From assembly GCA_958510825.1 (NCBI GenBank), contig OY294049.1, forward strand, positions 25,434,945 through 25,498,944: a stretch of 64,000 nucleotides of DNA, in the 5' to 3' direction. Below, piece by piece: positions 23,342-34,459 of the stretch (the stretch's first letter is position 1; each line of letters starts with the position of its first letter). Position numbers and translations under genes: made by a program. The notes under the pieces were generated by a model that had not been told where the DNA came from, searched no databases, and was given only the letters and a program-made list of their open reading frames with translations. This stretch comes from Brachypterus glaber (taxonomy: Eukaryota > Arthropoda > Insecta > Coleoptera > Kateretidae).

Positions 23342-23374
23342 ATTAGCTAGGTTACGTTTTTTGGTTATGTCAAA

Positions 23375-23665
23375 AATGTTTTCTTTATGAATCGAGTAGG
23401 CATCACTTTAGTAATACTTTGGGTGAAAATTAAAAAAAAAATCTATCTAGCGCTTTTTTTTTAATTTAATTTTTTGTACGTTTTAACGTATAAATTCAGA
23501 ATATTTATGCTGACATTGTTAAGAATCCAAAAAAATATGAGATGTTACACGACATTTTAAAGGTTTTTTCATGCTTAATACAATAGTGATTTGCAAACAA
23601 AAATCGGTTTACTAAATCTCGAGATAATGGGGCACAAGTAGGTGAATTTTTAAAATTTGTAATTT
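23375..23665 (+). repeat. Direct repeat, copy 1 of 2
   Basis: Matches 24080-24375 (shared TTTCTTTATGAATCGA, GGGTGAAAAT, ACGTATAAATTCAGAATAT, CTTAATACAATAGTGATTT, ATCTCGAGATAAT). The two copies bracket a LINE fragment. Confidence 0.75.
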
Positions 23666-23689
23666 TGCAAAAATAATAAACTAATACGC

Positions 23690-24010
23690 ATATTAGATGG
23701 GACAGAAATATCAGGAGACTGACAAGTAAGTTACGACGAATTTTTTAAAACCTTAAACCTTATTTTTTAATAAATTAAAATAGTATACTACGCTCGAGTT
23801 GAATCACATTTAAATTATGACATTGTAATTTTGGGTGAAGTCTTAAATACTTTCCTGATCTCAATACTTTGCTAAAGAAATTATATTAGAACGTAACCAG
23901 TTATATTCTTTCTACCTTCTTTATCAAGAAAGGGGTATTCGGGATATAAGACAGCTTTTTTATATACAATGCATCTACGATACTTTTCAACGCCGCGACG
24001 GGAAAAATAT
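23690..24010 (+). pseudogene. LINE reverse-transcriptase C-terminal fragment
   Basis: Plus-strand frames read YYARVESHLNYDIVILGEV, then (after stops) SRKGYSGY and FLYTMHLRY. This is the thumb/C-terminal part of Jockey/CR1-type LINE RTs, where Y-x-A-x-x-x-S-x-L-x-Y-G-x-x-x-W-G precedes the Q-K-K-x-x-R motif. Several stop codons interrupt it. It sits between the two direct repeats above, with no RT core or EN domain attached. Confidence 0.6.
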
Positions 24011-24059
24011 TTCACAACATACCAAACAACAAAACACACTATAGGTTTTTAGCGTTTTA

Positions 24060-24375
24060 ATATTTTTTTCAACAAACAAAATATTTTCTTTATGAATCGA
24101 TTAGGCATGACTCTAGAAATATTTTGGGTGAAAATTTAAAAAAATCTATCTGGCGCTTTTTTTTAATGTAATTTTTTGTACCTTTTAACGTATAAATTCA
24201 GAATATCTACGCTGACGTTGTTAAGAATCCAAGAAAATATGACATGTTACATGTCATTTTAAAGGTTTTTTATGCTTAATACAATAGTGATTTCCAATCG
24301 AAAATCACTTTACTTAATCTCGAGATAATAGGGCACAAATAGGTGAATTTTTAAAAATTTGTAATTTTGCAAAAA
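24060..24375 (+). repeat. Direct repeat, copy 2 of 2
   Basis: Second copy of 23375-23665, about 90% alike by eye. Confidence 0.75.
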
Positions 24376-24653
24376 TTTGCATTTAGAAAAAAGTAACGTG
24401 AGACATGTAATAGCTCGTTTTAAAACTCTTTTTATGTTGATTATGATGATGTTAAATTTTTAAAAATCGTTGCAAATTTTCTCGAAATATTTGACTTTAT
24501 ATAATTGTATTATGATATTCCGTTTCATCTTTCCAATGTTAACAAAATTAATAATTTTTTCTCCTTAATTTATCAGAATAAGCCAAATTGAAAAAAATAA
24601 ACTTTTATAAAAATAATAAAATTTCTGAAATGTGCAAATTTAGTTTTAAATTA

Positions 24654-24978
24654 AGCACTGAGGATGAGGTCAATAAATTGTTAAATAATATAAAAACGCA
24701 AGCGGTAGCTGTTGATGGGATCAGTGCAAAAATGCTAAAAACTTGTTGACCTTAAGGCTTATCCAGAAGCTTGTATAAGAAAATAAAACATAAGAATGCA
24801 ATGCCGTGATTGGCTTACAAGATACATGGCGACACATCAAGCCAATCACGGCATCGCATTGTTATGTACTAGGTTGTTATGCGAGCCTGTGGATATGCCA
24901 ACGATTTTGAAAATCTATGAAAGAATATTATTTATCCAATGCGTACAGATAATAAGACAATTACTAGCTTTATTTTAA
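24654..24978 (+). pseudogene. LINE RT N-terminal part, split by a MITE
   Basis: 24654-24746 reads STEDEVNKLLNNIKTQAV, then DGISAKMLKTC and a stop, the start of the RT domain in CR1/Jockey-like LINEs (V-G-x-D-G-I-x-x-x-x-L-K). After the MITE at 24754-24899, the frame resumes as PTILKIYERILFIQCVQ, which fits L-P-x-x-S-K-I-x-E-R-I. The next motif of the same protein, NQVGFRKGFSTSTAL, is found at 26449 beyond a ~1.5 kb tandem array. The order and strand of the three pieces agree with one LINE broken by two later insertions. Confidence 0.7.
24754..24899. mobile_element. ~146-bp MITE inside a LINE
   Basis: Related to the MITEs at 11908-12043 and 13231-13345 (shared ATAAGAATGC, GATTGGCTT, GTTATGCGAGCCT). 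Arms AATGCCGTGATTGGCTT / AAGCCAATCACGGCAT form a hairpin. Confidence 0.7.
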
Positions 24979-26440
24979 GTAAAGAAACTCAATAATAACC
25001 CGCACGTGGCTTTTACTTTATAGATTGGACAATTATTTATTTTACCCACTTAACTGTCACTTGTTATTTTCCTCTAAATGTCATTAAAATTTTTAATAAA
25101 AATATGAATTTCTAAGCTATTTATTGGATAAAACTTTGTATGTTACTCGTGAGTAAACTATTATCGCCTTCTCTAAAATTAATTAATTAGTTTACTCATG
25201 GGCAATATCCTAGTTTCCTCTCTCGTAACATAAATAACTATAAAAAAAATAGTTGATCACTGTAATTGTAATTTGACAATTATTTATTTTACCCACTCAA
25301 CTGTCACTTGTCACTATGTGAGTAAACTAATATTGCCCTCTCTTAAATTAATTAATTATCCCCTCTCGTAACATAAATAATTATAAAACAAATTGTTGAT
25401 CACTGTAATTGTAATTGGACAATTATTTATTTTACCCACTCAACTGTCACTTGTCAAATTATTTTTCTCTAAATGTCATTAAAATTTTTAATAAAATATG
25501 TATTTCTAAGCTATTTATTGAATAAAACTTTGTATGTTACTTGTGAGTAAACTAATATTGCCCTCTCTAAAATTAATTAGTTTTTCATGGGCAATATCCT
25601 AATTTCCTCTCTCATTACATAAATAACTATAAAACAAATTGTTTATCACTGTAATTGTAATTGAACAATTATTTATTTTACCCACTCAACTGTCACTTGT
25701 CAAATTATTTTCCTCTAAATGTCATTAAAATTTTTAATAAAAATATGAATTTCTAAGCTATTTATTGGATAAAACTTTGTATGTTACTCGTGAGTAAAAT
25801 AATATTGCCCTCTCTAAAATTAATTAATTAGTTTTCTAATGGGCAATATCCTAGTTTTCTCTCTCGTAACATAAATAACTATTAAACAAATTGTTGATCA
25901 CTGTAATTGTAATTAGACAATTATTTATTTTACCCACTCAACTGTCACTTGTCAAATTCAAATTATTTTCCTCTGTCATCAAAATTTTTAATAAAAATAT
26001 GAATTTCTAAGCTATTTATTGAATAAAACTTTGTATGTTACTCGTGAGTAAACTATTATCGCCTTCTCTAAAATTAATTAATTAGTTTACTCATGGGCAA
26101 TATCCTAGTTTCCTCTCTCGTAACAAAAATAACTATAAAAAAAATAGTTGATCACTGTAATTGTAATTTGACAATTATTTATTTTACCCACTCAACTGTC
26201 ACTTGTCAAATTATTTTCCTCTAAATGTCATTAAAATTTTTAATAAAAATATGAATTTCTAAGTTATTTATTGGATAAAACTTTGTATGTTACTCGTGAG
26301 TAAACTAATATTGCCTCTCTCTAAAATTAACCCACTCGGCCTCCAGCATCGTGGTTTAGTTTTCTCATGGGCAATATCCTAGTTTCCTCTCTCGTAACAT
26401 AAATAACTATTAAACGAAATTTAGATCGCTGTAATTTATA
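24946..26440. repeat. ~247-bp tandem array, about six units
   Basis: ACAATTATTTATTTTACCC starts units at 25029, 25276, 25419, 25665, 25917 and 26171; the 25276 unit has lost about 100 bp. Each unit has CACTCAACTGTCACTTGTC, AATTTCTAAGCTATTTATTG, GTTACTCGTGAGTAAACTA, CATGGGCAATATCCTAG and CTCTCTCGTAACATAAATAA. The left edge (ATAATAAGACAATTAC, AACCCGCACGTGGC) matches one end of the single-unit inverted copy at 27895-28215. Confidence 0.9.
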
Positions 26441-26448
26441 GAATCTCT

Positions 26449-26660
26449 AATCAAGTCGGTTTTAGAAAAGGCTTTAGCACATCAACTGCCCTTGCTACTG
26501 TAACTGATGGTATAATTACCAATTGTGATAATTATTTTATTACAGTCATGATCCGCATATTTTATATTGTGTTAAAATTTTTAAAATAATATTGATTTAA
26601 ACATAACGCAAATATATTCTGGCTTCGCGAGATTTGCTTCGGCAAAGTCCGGTTTATTCT
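26449..26660 (+). pseudogene. LINE RT central fragment
   Basis: 26449-26550 reads NQVGFRKGFSTSTALATVTD. This is the Q-x-G-F-R-x-x-x-S-T-x-T-A-L motif of LINE reverse transcriptases. A frameshift then gives DPHILYCVKIFK, compatible with the x-H-x-x-L-x-x-K-L segment that follows the first catalytic aspartate region; that aspartate itself is lost in the damaged part. It is the continuation of 24654-24978. Confidence 0.7.
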
Positions 26661-27298
26661 ACATTAGATCGGACTCTTTTTAGTGACCCTTTTCGGTATA
26701 ACTTAAAAAGTTGACTCAAAGATATAAGTGTATAAACAAATATAATTTATTGTTAAAATGATCGTTTTAAATGTCATAAATAGTAACAATCTTGCAAGTA
26801 TATGAGCTTAAACTCTTTTGTCGGGGTAATTAAGTATAGTCGGTGTCTTTAGAAGAATTTGGAACTAAAAGCCTTTTTAACTTTATTTCTTCAACCATTT
26901 TGCCTTTTTAACTATTGACTTATTTACCGCTTTAAAAATCCTATATAATCTAATGCAAAAATTCAGATATATTTCAGTATTACTTAGAGTGTCTCCGAGT
27001 CAATTTCTAAATTAAAAATGAAGTTTCTGTGAGAAATAATTTTGAGAATTATTCTTAAATTAAAAATATTTTTTTAAAACTAAAAATTTTGAGTCTTGTG
27101 ATATCAGACTTAAAAATAATACTGGACACTTATAAAAATTGTTAGTATGAACACTGATAGAAATTTTGACGAATAATACAAAAGTTTGGAATTTTATAAA
27201 ATGAGGGACAAAAAGGGCCATAAATGGCCTAGTTTTCCGGCTTTGGCCAACCCAACAATTTACTACTTGTATCCTACAAAATGTTGACGACTAAAAAA
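26661..27298. other. AT-rich, no gene or clear repeat
   Basis: No supported frame. Possible further decayed LINE sequence, but no motif can be read. Confidence 0.3.
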
Positions 27299-27608
27299 AC
27301 AAAAATAAATTAATAGTAAAAAAAACATTTTTAAGAACAAGCTTTTAAGTGCATTAAAAAGAAGAAAATAAACTTTTAAGTAAATCAAACCCATCATTTT
27401 GTTACATTATACAATTTTATATGATATAAAAGAGGTTTCCTGTGTAAATTTCTTTTATAAAAAATCTCGCGACAAGATTTATATTATATAAAATTGTATA
27501 ATGTAACAAAATGATGGGTTTGATTTACTTGAAAGTTTATTTTCTTCTTTTTAGTGCACTTAAATAAAAGCTTGTTCTTAAAAATGTTTGTTTACTATTA
27601 ATTTATTA
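27299..27608. repeat. ~310-bp near-perfect palindrome
   Basis: Arms contain ACATTTTTAAGAACAAGCTT and AAATCAAACCCATCATTTTG, mirrored as CAAAATGATGGGTTTGATTT and AAGCTTGTTCTTAAAAATGT. The spacer is about 45 bases around CTCGCGACAAGAT. Confidence 0.85.
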
Positions 27609-27717
27609 AGTGTATACTGGAATAACACGGTTTACGTATTTTTCTTATAGGATAGCATTTGACGTGCCCTAATTTAATACGAAAATAATGCTTTAACTTT
27701 CAATAATAGTAATTATA

Positions 27718-27835
27718 TACCAAGGTAGAGAAGATATTTTTTATAGCCGAGCGTATTAAATCCCGAGCTTCGTAGCAGCAAGGGATTTAAGAGTGCTAGG
27801 CTATAATAGTCTTCACTACCGTGGTTTATATATTA
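27718..27835. repeat. ~118-bp hairpin MITE
   Basis: Ends ACCAAGGTAGAGAAGATA and CTTCACTACCGTGGT. Inner arms TATAGCCGAGCGTATTAAAT / ATTTAAGAGTGCTAGGCTAT. Confidence 0.7.
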
Positions 27836-27894
27836 GTTTTTTCACTACTAGCACTATTTAACTATTTTTATTTAAATAATAATAGTTATTTATG

Positions 27895-28215
27895 GTACTA
27901 GTGGGTAAAGTAAGATATTGCCCATGAGAAAATTAACCTGCGAGGCGTCACCCAGCAGGTTAATTTTCGAGAGGGCAATATCGGTTTACCCATGAGTGCC
28001 ATACAAGGTTTTATCCAATAAATAGCTTAGGAATTCATATTTTTATTAAAAATTTTAATGACATTTACAAGAAAATAATTTGACAAGTGACAGTTGAGTA
28101 GGTAAAATAAATAATTATCCACTCAATAAAGTAAAAGCCACGCCGGGGTTATTATTGAGTTTATCTATATAAAATAAAGCTGGTAATTGTCTTATTATCT
28201 GTATCTATTAGATAA
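27895..28215. repeat. Single-unit inverted copy of the 247-bp array
   Basis: Complement of one array unit plus its edge, ending GGCGTGGC-type, AATAAC and CTTATTATCTGTATC sequence. It has a hairpin AATTAACCTG...CAGGTTAATT where array units have plain ATTAATTAATTAG. Confidence 0.85.
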
Positions 28216-28713
28216 AATAATTTTTTAATAGAAGTATTTCTTGAAACTTTCATAAAAATCAAGTAGCCTGGCCAATGACATTTGCTCAAATAAATACTTT
28301 GAACTGACGTTTAAACATTTATTTTTTTTTTATTTTATTTTTTTTTCATAATATTTAGCTAATTATTGATTGTATTAATTGGTATTAATGATAATTAATT
28401 ATATTCAATAATATCTAAAGCTATTTTCTTGAGTTTAATTAGTAAAAATTGCATAAAGAACTGAAACATCTAAAGTGACAGAAATCAGTATAAAATTTAC
28501 TCCTGCTAGGAGAGAAATATTTATTATTGCTATAGGTGAAGAAAATTGATTTCACAGTCTGAAAACATGATAAATAATGGTATGTTTTAAAGCTAGTAGT
28601 GAAAAAAAAAATATTAATAAATGTAAAAAGTAATAGCAAACATTTTTCGATTTAAAGTAAAAAAAACATGTTGCATGGAAAACTTTATTTTATTTTGGCG
28701 TGGCGGCCAAAGT

Positions 28714-28913
28714 NNNNNNNNNNNNNNNNNNNNNNNNNNNNNNNNNNNNNNNNNNNNNNNNNNNNNNNNNNNNNNNNNNNNNNNNNNNNNNNNNNNNNNN
28801 NNNNNNNNNNNNNNNNNNNNNNNNNNNNNNNNNNNNNNNNNNNNNNNNNNNNNNNNNNNNNNNNNNNNNNNNNNNNNNNNNNNNNNNNNNNNNNNNNNNN
28901 NNNNNNNNNNNNN
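28714..28913. other. Assembly gap, 200 N
   Basis: Exactly 200 N. Reading frames spanning it are meaningless. The fixed size suggests a scaffold gap of unknown true length. Confidence 1.
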
Positions 28914-29106
28914 AACCTGTTAATTAAATTTTTAATCTAACACCACGGGGCAAAAGACCAAATTTTTTTAAATATTTTTTTAGTTGGGGTTTTTAAGAGT
29001 TTTAAAGTCGCTCTGATAATAGTTATTGTTAATCCGCTCCCAGTGATTTAAGATAATAATTTTTAAATAAATTTCACAATAATTTCCTGAATCTAATATA
29101 TCTATA

Positions 29107-30394
29107 CCGGGTGCCACAAAATATTGGTACACCCCTATAACTTTTTTGTTTATTAACTTATCAAAATGAAATTTGGAGAATGTTAATAATTGAATAAACA
29201 GCATTTTTTGTCATTGTAAAAAATTACTATTAAAAATAAATCAAAAAAGAAAAATCGTCAATAAAACAAATTTTTTAGTTAGTTTTTGTGTTTGTTCTAA
29301 GTGTTAATATTTTTTAAGTTAAATTACAAAAAATATAACAATAAACAAAAACAGTAAAAACATTTATAAAAGCAGCATTTTTCTGTATTTTAATATTTAA
29401 TTTTTTAACATAAAACTTAGTTACCTTAGAATTTCTAATAAAAAAAAAAAAAACGATCGATATGAGTAGTAATTAGGTACTTTAAATAATTAATAGCACG
29501 TTAAATTGTTAAAACTATTAAACACAATAGGCAATGGCTCAAATTAATAGTACTGTAAATATATATACGCCTCAAACAAATTATAGATTCTATAGGAAAT
29601 TATTAATTTAAATAACGATAAAACGTATGTAATGTACATCCAAACGATCGTTTTTTGTTTTTTGTAAGAAACTCTAAGGTAACTAAGTTCTATGTTTAAA
29701 AAAATTAAATATTATTAAAATAAAAATAAATGCTGCTTTTATAAATGCATTGTTTTTGTTTATTGTTATATTTTTTGAAATTTACTTATAAAATATTAAA
29801 ACTTAGAACAAAAACAATAACTGACTAAAAAGGTTGTATTATTGTTGATTTTTTTACTTTATTTATTTTTAAAAGTAATTTTTTGGCAATAAATTTTGAT
29901 TGAAATACAATGATATGCGTATCAATGTTTTAAAAAAAAAATTTAATTTTACTGTGGTACCAGTAGCTTCCCATTAAAAAAATGGGTTTTATTGAAAAAA
30001 ATTATTTGCCTAGTTTTCAAGAGCTCAAAATTGGTATATAATTAAATAAAACGTTGTTTCATAATTTTCCTAAGAAAATTACTAAGCCAAGAATAATTTT
30101 GCATATTTCAAAGCTAACTAGATTTAAAATTAAAATAAAATTAAAAAATTACATGTTCTGTCAAAAATTGACAAATTATACATGGTTATACTCAAAATTT
30201 AATGAAAATATACAGGGTATTCTATTTAAAAATCAAAAGTTGAAGTCATTTCCGGCGAAACCGGAAGTGACAGGATATTTTTTACCATGTCAAAAAATGC
30301 AGTTTATTTAATTATTTATATCCTCCAAATTTAATTTTGATAAATTAATAAACAAAAAAGTTATAGGGGTGTACCACTATTTAGTGGCACCCGG
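29107..30394. mobile_element. TA-flanked foldback element, 1,288 bp
   Basis: Flanked by TA (29105-29106, 30395-30396). Ends CCGGGTGCCACAAAATATTG and CTATTTAGTGGCACCCGG are inverted, followed by GGTACACCCCTATAACTTTT and its complement. Arms extend inward to about 29480/29670 (AAACTTAGTTACCTTAGA versus TCTAAGGTAACTAAGTT). The right half carries extra sequence (29930-30290). The 85-codon frame at 30054 is AT-rich with no domain. Confidence 0.75.
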
Positions 30395-30719
30395 TATATC
30401 TGATAAAAAAAGACTTGCCTCATAAAAAAAATAGCTGCGTTTTGTAACTAATTTTTATAATTTTGATTGCCTTATCAAAATCAATGGAGAGCACCTAGCC
30501 AAAAGCTTATTTGGGGCTCTTCATGACTCTGTACCTACATAAACCAAAAAAAATAATTATTAAATATCCGACGAACGCTCGACAAAACAAAATTAATGTT
30601 ATTTTCAAGAAGATTAAAGAATCAAAGGTGGCTAAAATATAATTTATTGTTAATAATCGCCACATATAGGTACATAAAATTTCAAATTTAATTCGCAAAA
30701 TTAAAGCCTTGCAAAAAGG

Positions 30720-30800
30720 CAGAAAAGGACAGAAAAGTTCAGAAAGAGTCAGAAAAAGACGGGTTTTCCAGAAAAAGATGGCATTTTTCAGAAAAAGACA
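30720..30800. repeat. CAGAAAAAGAC minisatellite
   Basis: GACAGAAAAG, TTCAGAAAGAG, TCAGAAAAAGAC, CAGAAAAAGATG and CAGAAAAAGACACG repeat with an 11-13-base rhythm. It underlies part of a 124-codon minus-strand frame that has no recognisable domain. Confidence 0.6.
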
Positions 30801-30910
30801 CGTGTCCCGTACTTTTTTTTCTGAAATAAATCTATTTCTAAAGTTCTGATATACTATAATATTGTTTGACACACGGTTCAAAAGCTATCAAAAGAAGAAA
30901 TGAGTAAGCA

Positions 30911-30911
30911 A

Positions 30912-30986
<75 letters not shown>
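30911..30986. repeat. (TA)n microsatellite
   Basis: About 38 uninterrupted TA units. Confidence 0.97.
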
Positions 30987-30987
<1 letters not shown>

Positions 30988-31014
30988 TGCCCCACGAAGA
31001 AAAGAAAAGTTTCT

Positions 31015-31470
31015 CTTTTCAAAAAACTAAAATAATATTGCTGCCAACAAAATAATACTTTCTCCTGTTATAGTACTAGGTTCATTAAAATTTAAAAGGA
31101 AAAAAATAAAAAATAAATAAATAAAAATTAAAAAAAAATCGTTTTTCAAAAAAAAAAATAGATAGAAATAGAAAAAAATAAAAAAAAATGTCTTCATCCC
31201 ATTTTACCCCCTTATCCCAATCCAAAAACAATCCCAGCCTAGAACTTTGGATAATCAACCTATGGTCCAAATTTGAAGTCTTTAGCCCGAAGCGTTCTTA
31301 AGTTATTGTGCTCAAAAATTTCCCGGAGACACAGGCAGACCGACATACAGACCGACAGACAGATTTTTTTTGACGGAAATCATATTTTTTGGATACAAAA
31401 CGTCCATAAAAGTAAAAAAGCAATAAACATTTTTCGATTTTTTTTACTTTCCTTGGGGAAAGGAAATCAA
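31015..31470 (-). repeat. R1 repeat, inverted copy
   Basis: Complement of 3630-4180: AATACTTTCTCCTGTTATAG, ACCCCCTTATCCCAATCC, GAACTTTGGATAATCAACC, GCGTTCTTAAGTTATTGTGC, GACCGACAGACAGA and ACTTTCCTTGGGGAAAGG. Confidence 0.75.
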
Positions 31471-31959
31471 ATGTTTTTAAAAAAACTTGTTTTTACCCTG
31501 TTTTAAACTAACTAAAAACTCGTTTACGTTGAATTTGCTTTAATCGAAATGTTTTTTGCTGGTTCCTCCCCGTTTTGTCATAGCTTTCTTACCGTGCGTC
31601 AGAGTCTACTTTTGCTGTTTAATTCTTAGGATTAGATTATGAAGAGTATATTATCAAATGCAAAGCATGACATACCTTTTTATCCAAGATTTCGGAAACG
31701 AAAGTAATTGATAAAAATATTGGACATATCCGACGAATCGAAAAGTTTATTTTCATTAAATAAATACTTGCTATTTCCAATATCGTTAGGTACACAATAT
31801 ATACAAGACCAAATAAATAAAGATTTACTTCAAAAGTAAAACCTTTAAAGAAAAAATAAGTATCCAAATTTAAATATACCTCCAATATACGTCTTTAGCG
31901 AGATTACCAATTTCATAAATTGTATCCAATACAACATTAAGATTAGTATAACAAGCAGT

Positions 31960-32600
31960 GAGGACATGTAATGCTACGCATTCCATTATATATTATTCAC
32001 AGTAAATGGTATAGTGTATTTTCACAAATAATTAAAAAATAAAAATAAAAAAAATATATATATATTTTTTTTTTTCGAAAAAAGGTATTTTTTGAAAAAC
32101 GAAAAAAAAATAGTTTTAAAAAAAAAATAAAAAAAACTTAAATTTTTCTTTAAATTTTCTTTTTGCAAAAAACGAACAAACTAAAAAAAAAGTTAAAAAA
32201 AAATAAAAAATAAAATGAATTTTTTTTGCGAAAAACAAAAAAGTCCAAATAATATTTTTTTTATTTAATTTTTAACTCCTCATAACTTTTTGTTTTTTTT
32301 TTGGGGGGGGGGTGGGGTTACTTTCAAATTGGTAGAATTGATCCTTATAATAAAAGTAATTTTTCCTGAAAAACTTAATCGGATTTTTTTTTCAGCTTTT
32401 TTTGATTTTTTTAAAAAGTTTAACCCCCCATAACTTTTTTGTTCTTGAAAAAATAGGGATCTTCCTCTCGTAGAACTTGATTTTTTCTGAAAATTTCGGG
32501 CTTGAGTTATCGTGCACACAAAAACGTGACATCAGACGGACGGACGGATAGACGGACAGACATTAAAAAAAAAAGTTGCTTATTTTTTCATGAAACAAAT
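31960..32600 (+). repeat. R2 repeat with ATGCTACGCATTCC module
   Basis: Starts AACAAGCAGTGAGGACATGT, then ATGCTACGCATTCCATTATA and CACAGTAAATGGTATA. A long A/T-rich core follows, then repeated CCCATAACTTTTTTG and CTTGAGTTATCGTGC and a GACGGACGGACGG tract. Relatives are at 45990-48240. The 79-codon minus-strand frame is a low-complexity artefact. Confidence 0.65.
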
Positions 32601-32814
32601 TTATATCCAACGATTGGAATATATTATGGTAATGTTACTCGTCTCTTATTAATTTTAAGTATTTTTTTGTAATATTATGAACACTATTGTGATAATTTTA
32701 ACAAATTTTTTGTAATTTTAGAAAATAATTTAGTATGTATTTTTAGATAACTAATAGTAAAAATATATTACGCTAATAAATTTACTTTCATAGTGTTTGG
32801 CAAAAAATGACCCG

Positions 32815-33268
32815 CGATAGTTTCAAAAACTCTACTCCGTAACAACTCTACTCCACACTATATGCACTTTATTAGCCACTTAATAATAAATGAGCAGTTC
32901 AAAGAACAAAGAATCTTCTTCTTCTAGATTATTTTATTTTTTTCCTAAAAAACGTTTATCTTTAAATGTAAATCTAGAACAATCATAAATGAATTATTCT
33001 AAAAGCAACAATGACCGCGAACTCTTAACATGCACTAATATGTAAGTAATTAATAAACTGAATTCATTTTTGACAGTGACTTAGCATAACAAATATTCTT
33101 TTGAGTTAAGACAAGTGGCTAATCGAGTGTCTATAGTGTGGAGTAGAGTTGTTACGGAGTAGAGATGTTATGGAGTAGAGATGTTACGGAGTAGAGTTGT
33201 TGTGGAGTAGGGATGTTATGGAGTAGGGATGTTAGGGAGTAGAGAAATTTAGAGTAGAGATGTTATTC
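32815..33268. mobile_element. Foldback with 16-bp subterminal tandem repeats (A)
   Basis: The right end 33140-33268 holds about eight copies of GGAGTAGAGATGTTAC-like 16-mers. The left end has two complementary copies (ACTCTACTCCGTAACAACTC). Flanks TAGTGTGGAGTAGAG / CTCTACTCCACACTA are inverted. The middle has no coding frame. Confidence 0.75.
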
Positions 33269-33455
33269 TGCCATGATCGGCATTAAATAAAAAATATGAG
33301 TTAAAAAGTACCTTAAAAATCAAGCTAAATGCATTTAAATCTGAGATTATCGGCACCATGCAATTTATACAACTCACAATAAATAGTAAATTTACATTAT
33401 TATTTTGGTGTTAGCGGATAGATGAGAGTTTATAAAAATTACCCGGTTGTATCTT

Positions 33456-34105
33456 ACACAGAAAAAAAGGATATCTTAAATCAAAGCAAAACGATCTTGA
33501 ACCAAGGCCGTCATGGCTTTCGATGTGTTCAACGCCATGACTGTCTTGGATCAAGTCCGCCGTGATCTTGGCATTTAAGGTCCTAGATTTAAGATCATTT
33601 TATCTTAAACCAAGTAGGATTTAATATTATATTATCTTTATCCAAGATCATCATCTTACACCAAGCCTTGGTTTAAGATAATATAATCTTGAATGAAAAG
33701 AATTATAATCTTGATATAAGATTATGATTCTCTTGATTCAAGATCAAATTGACCTCACAGTCAGGTTCGCTACCCGTGAATCTTTTAAGTAAATTTGAAA
33801 ATCTCCATCGTTTGAGGGTAACAGATACAAATTCGTCCATTTTAAAGTGGGGTGAAGCCGGTAAACTCTTTACCGTAAGACAAGATAATAACTCTTGATT
33901 CTCTGTTACTATTTTAAATGTCATTTAAGGAAAAAATCCTTGACACAAGGATTTTTCTACCAAGAGAATAATTAAGGGAACCAAAGTCACAGATAATCTT
34001 AAACCGAGGATACATGATCTTAAAAGAAGATTATTACCTCGATTTAAAATAATATAAAACCAAGATAATTTATTATCTTCTGCCAAGATAACCTTTTTTC
34101 TGTGT
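33456..34105. mobile_element. TIR element rich in AAGATAAT motifs
   Basis: The left end ACACAGAAAAAAAGGATATC is mirrored by GATAACCTTTTTTCTGTGT. Inside, ATCTTAAACCAAGATAAT-like motifs recur on both strands over the outer 200 bp on each side. The centre has a 73-codon minus-strand frame without a known domain. No target duplication is obvious. Confidence 0.65.
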
Positions 34106-34334
34106 ACTTGCGTTTTTTTAAGACTCTCCTCTATATTTCATAAAAAAAAATATTTAATACAAGCTCTGAAGTGTATAATAATAAAGTTTCGAAAGTAAAT
34201 TATTGCTTTATCAATAGTTAACCTCTTAGGTCAAGTTCTGAATCTCTGCCATAAATTATTTAGAAGTTAAATTAATATTATATTATAACGTAAAATATTA
34301 ATTCAAGTCAACAAACTTAGGACATAAACACAAA

Positions 34335-34455
34335 AATTGTGGTAAACTTTCCATACTGGAAGTAAATAACCGATACATCCATATTGAAAGTAAATAATCG
34401 ATACATGTATGGTAAATAATCGATACATGTATGGTAATTAACCCATATATGTATG
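34335..34455. repeat. Short tandem repeat, ~25 bp
   Basis: GGTAAATAATCGATACATGT occurs twice, with two more diverged copies upstream and one downstream (GGTAATTAACCCATATATGT). Confidence 0.75.
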
Positions 34456-34459
34456 GTTA

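Noticed and set aside
23375..24375. LTR retrotransposon (two ~300-bp direct repeats)
   Set aside because: No TG...CA ends, primer-binding site or gag-pol; the interior is a LINE fragment.
24946..26440. CRISPR-like array
   Set aside because: Units of ~247 bp are contiguous without unique spacers, and the DNA is eukaryotic.
30507..30881. 124-codon minus-strand frame
   Set aside because: Overlaps the CAGAAAAAGAC minisatellite and AT-rich DNA. Composition is F/L/I-rich as expected by chance, and there is no domain.
32280..32519. 79-codon minus-strand frame in R2 repeat
   Set aside because: Low-complexity lysine/proline translation of homopolymer tracts.
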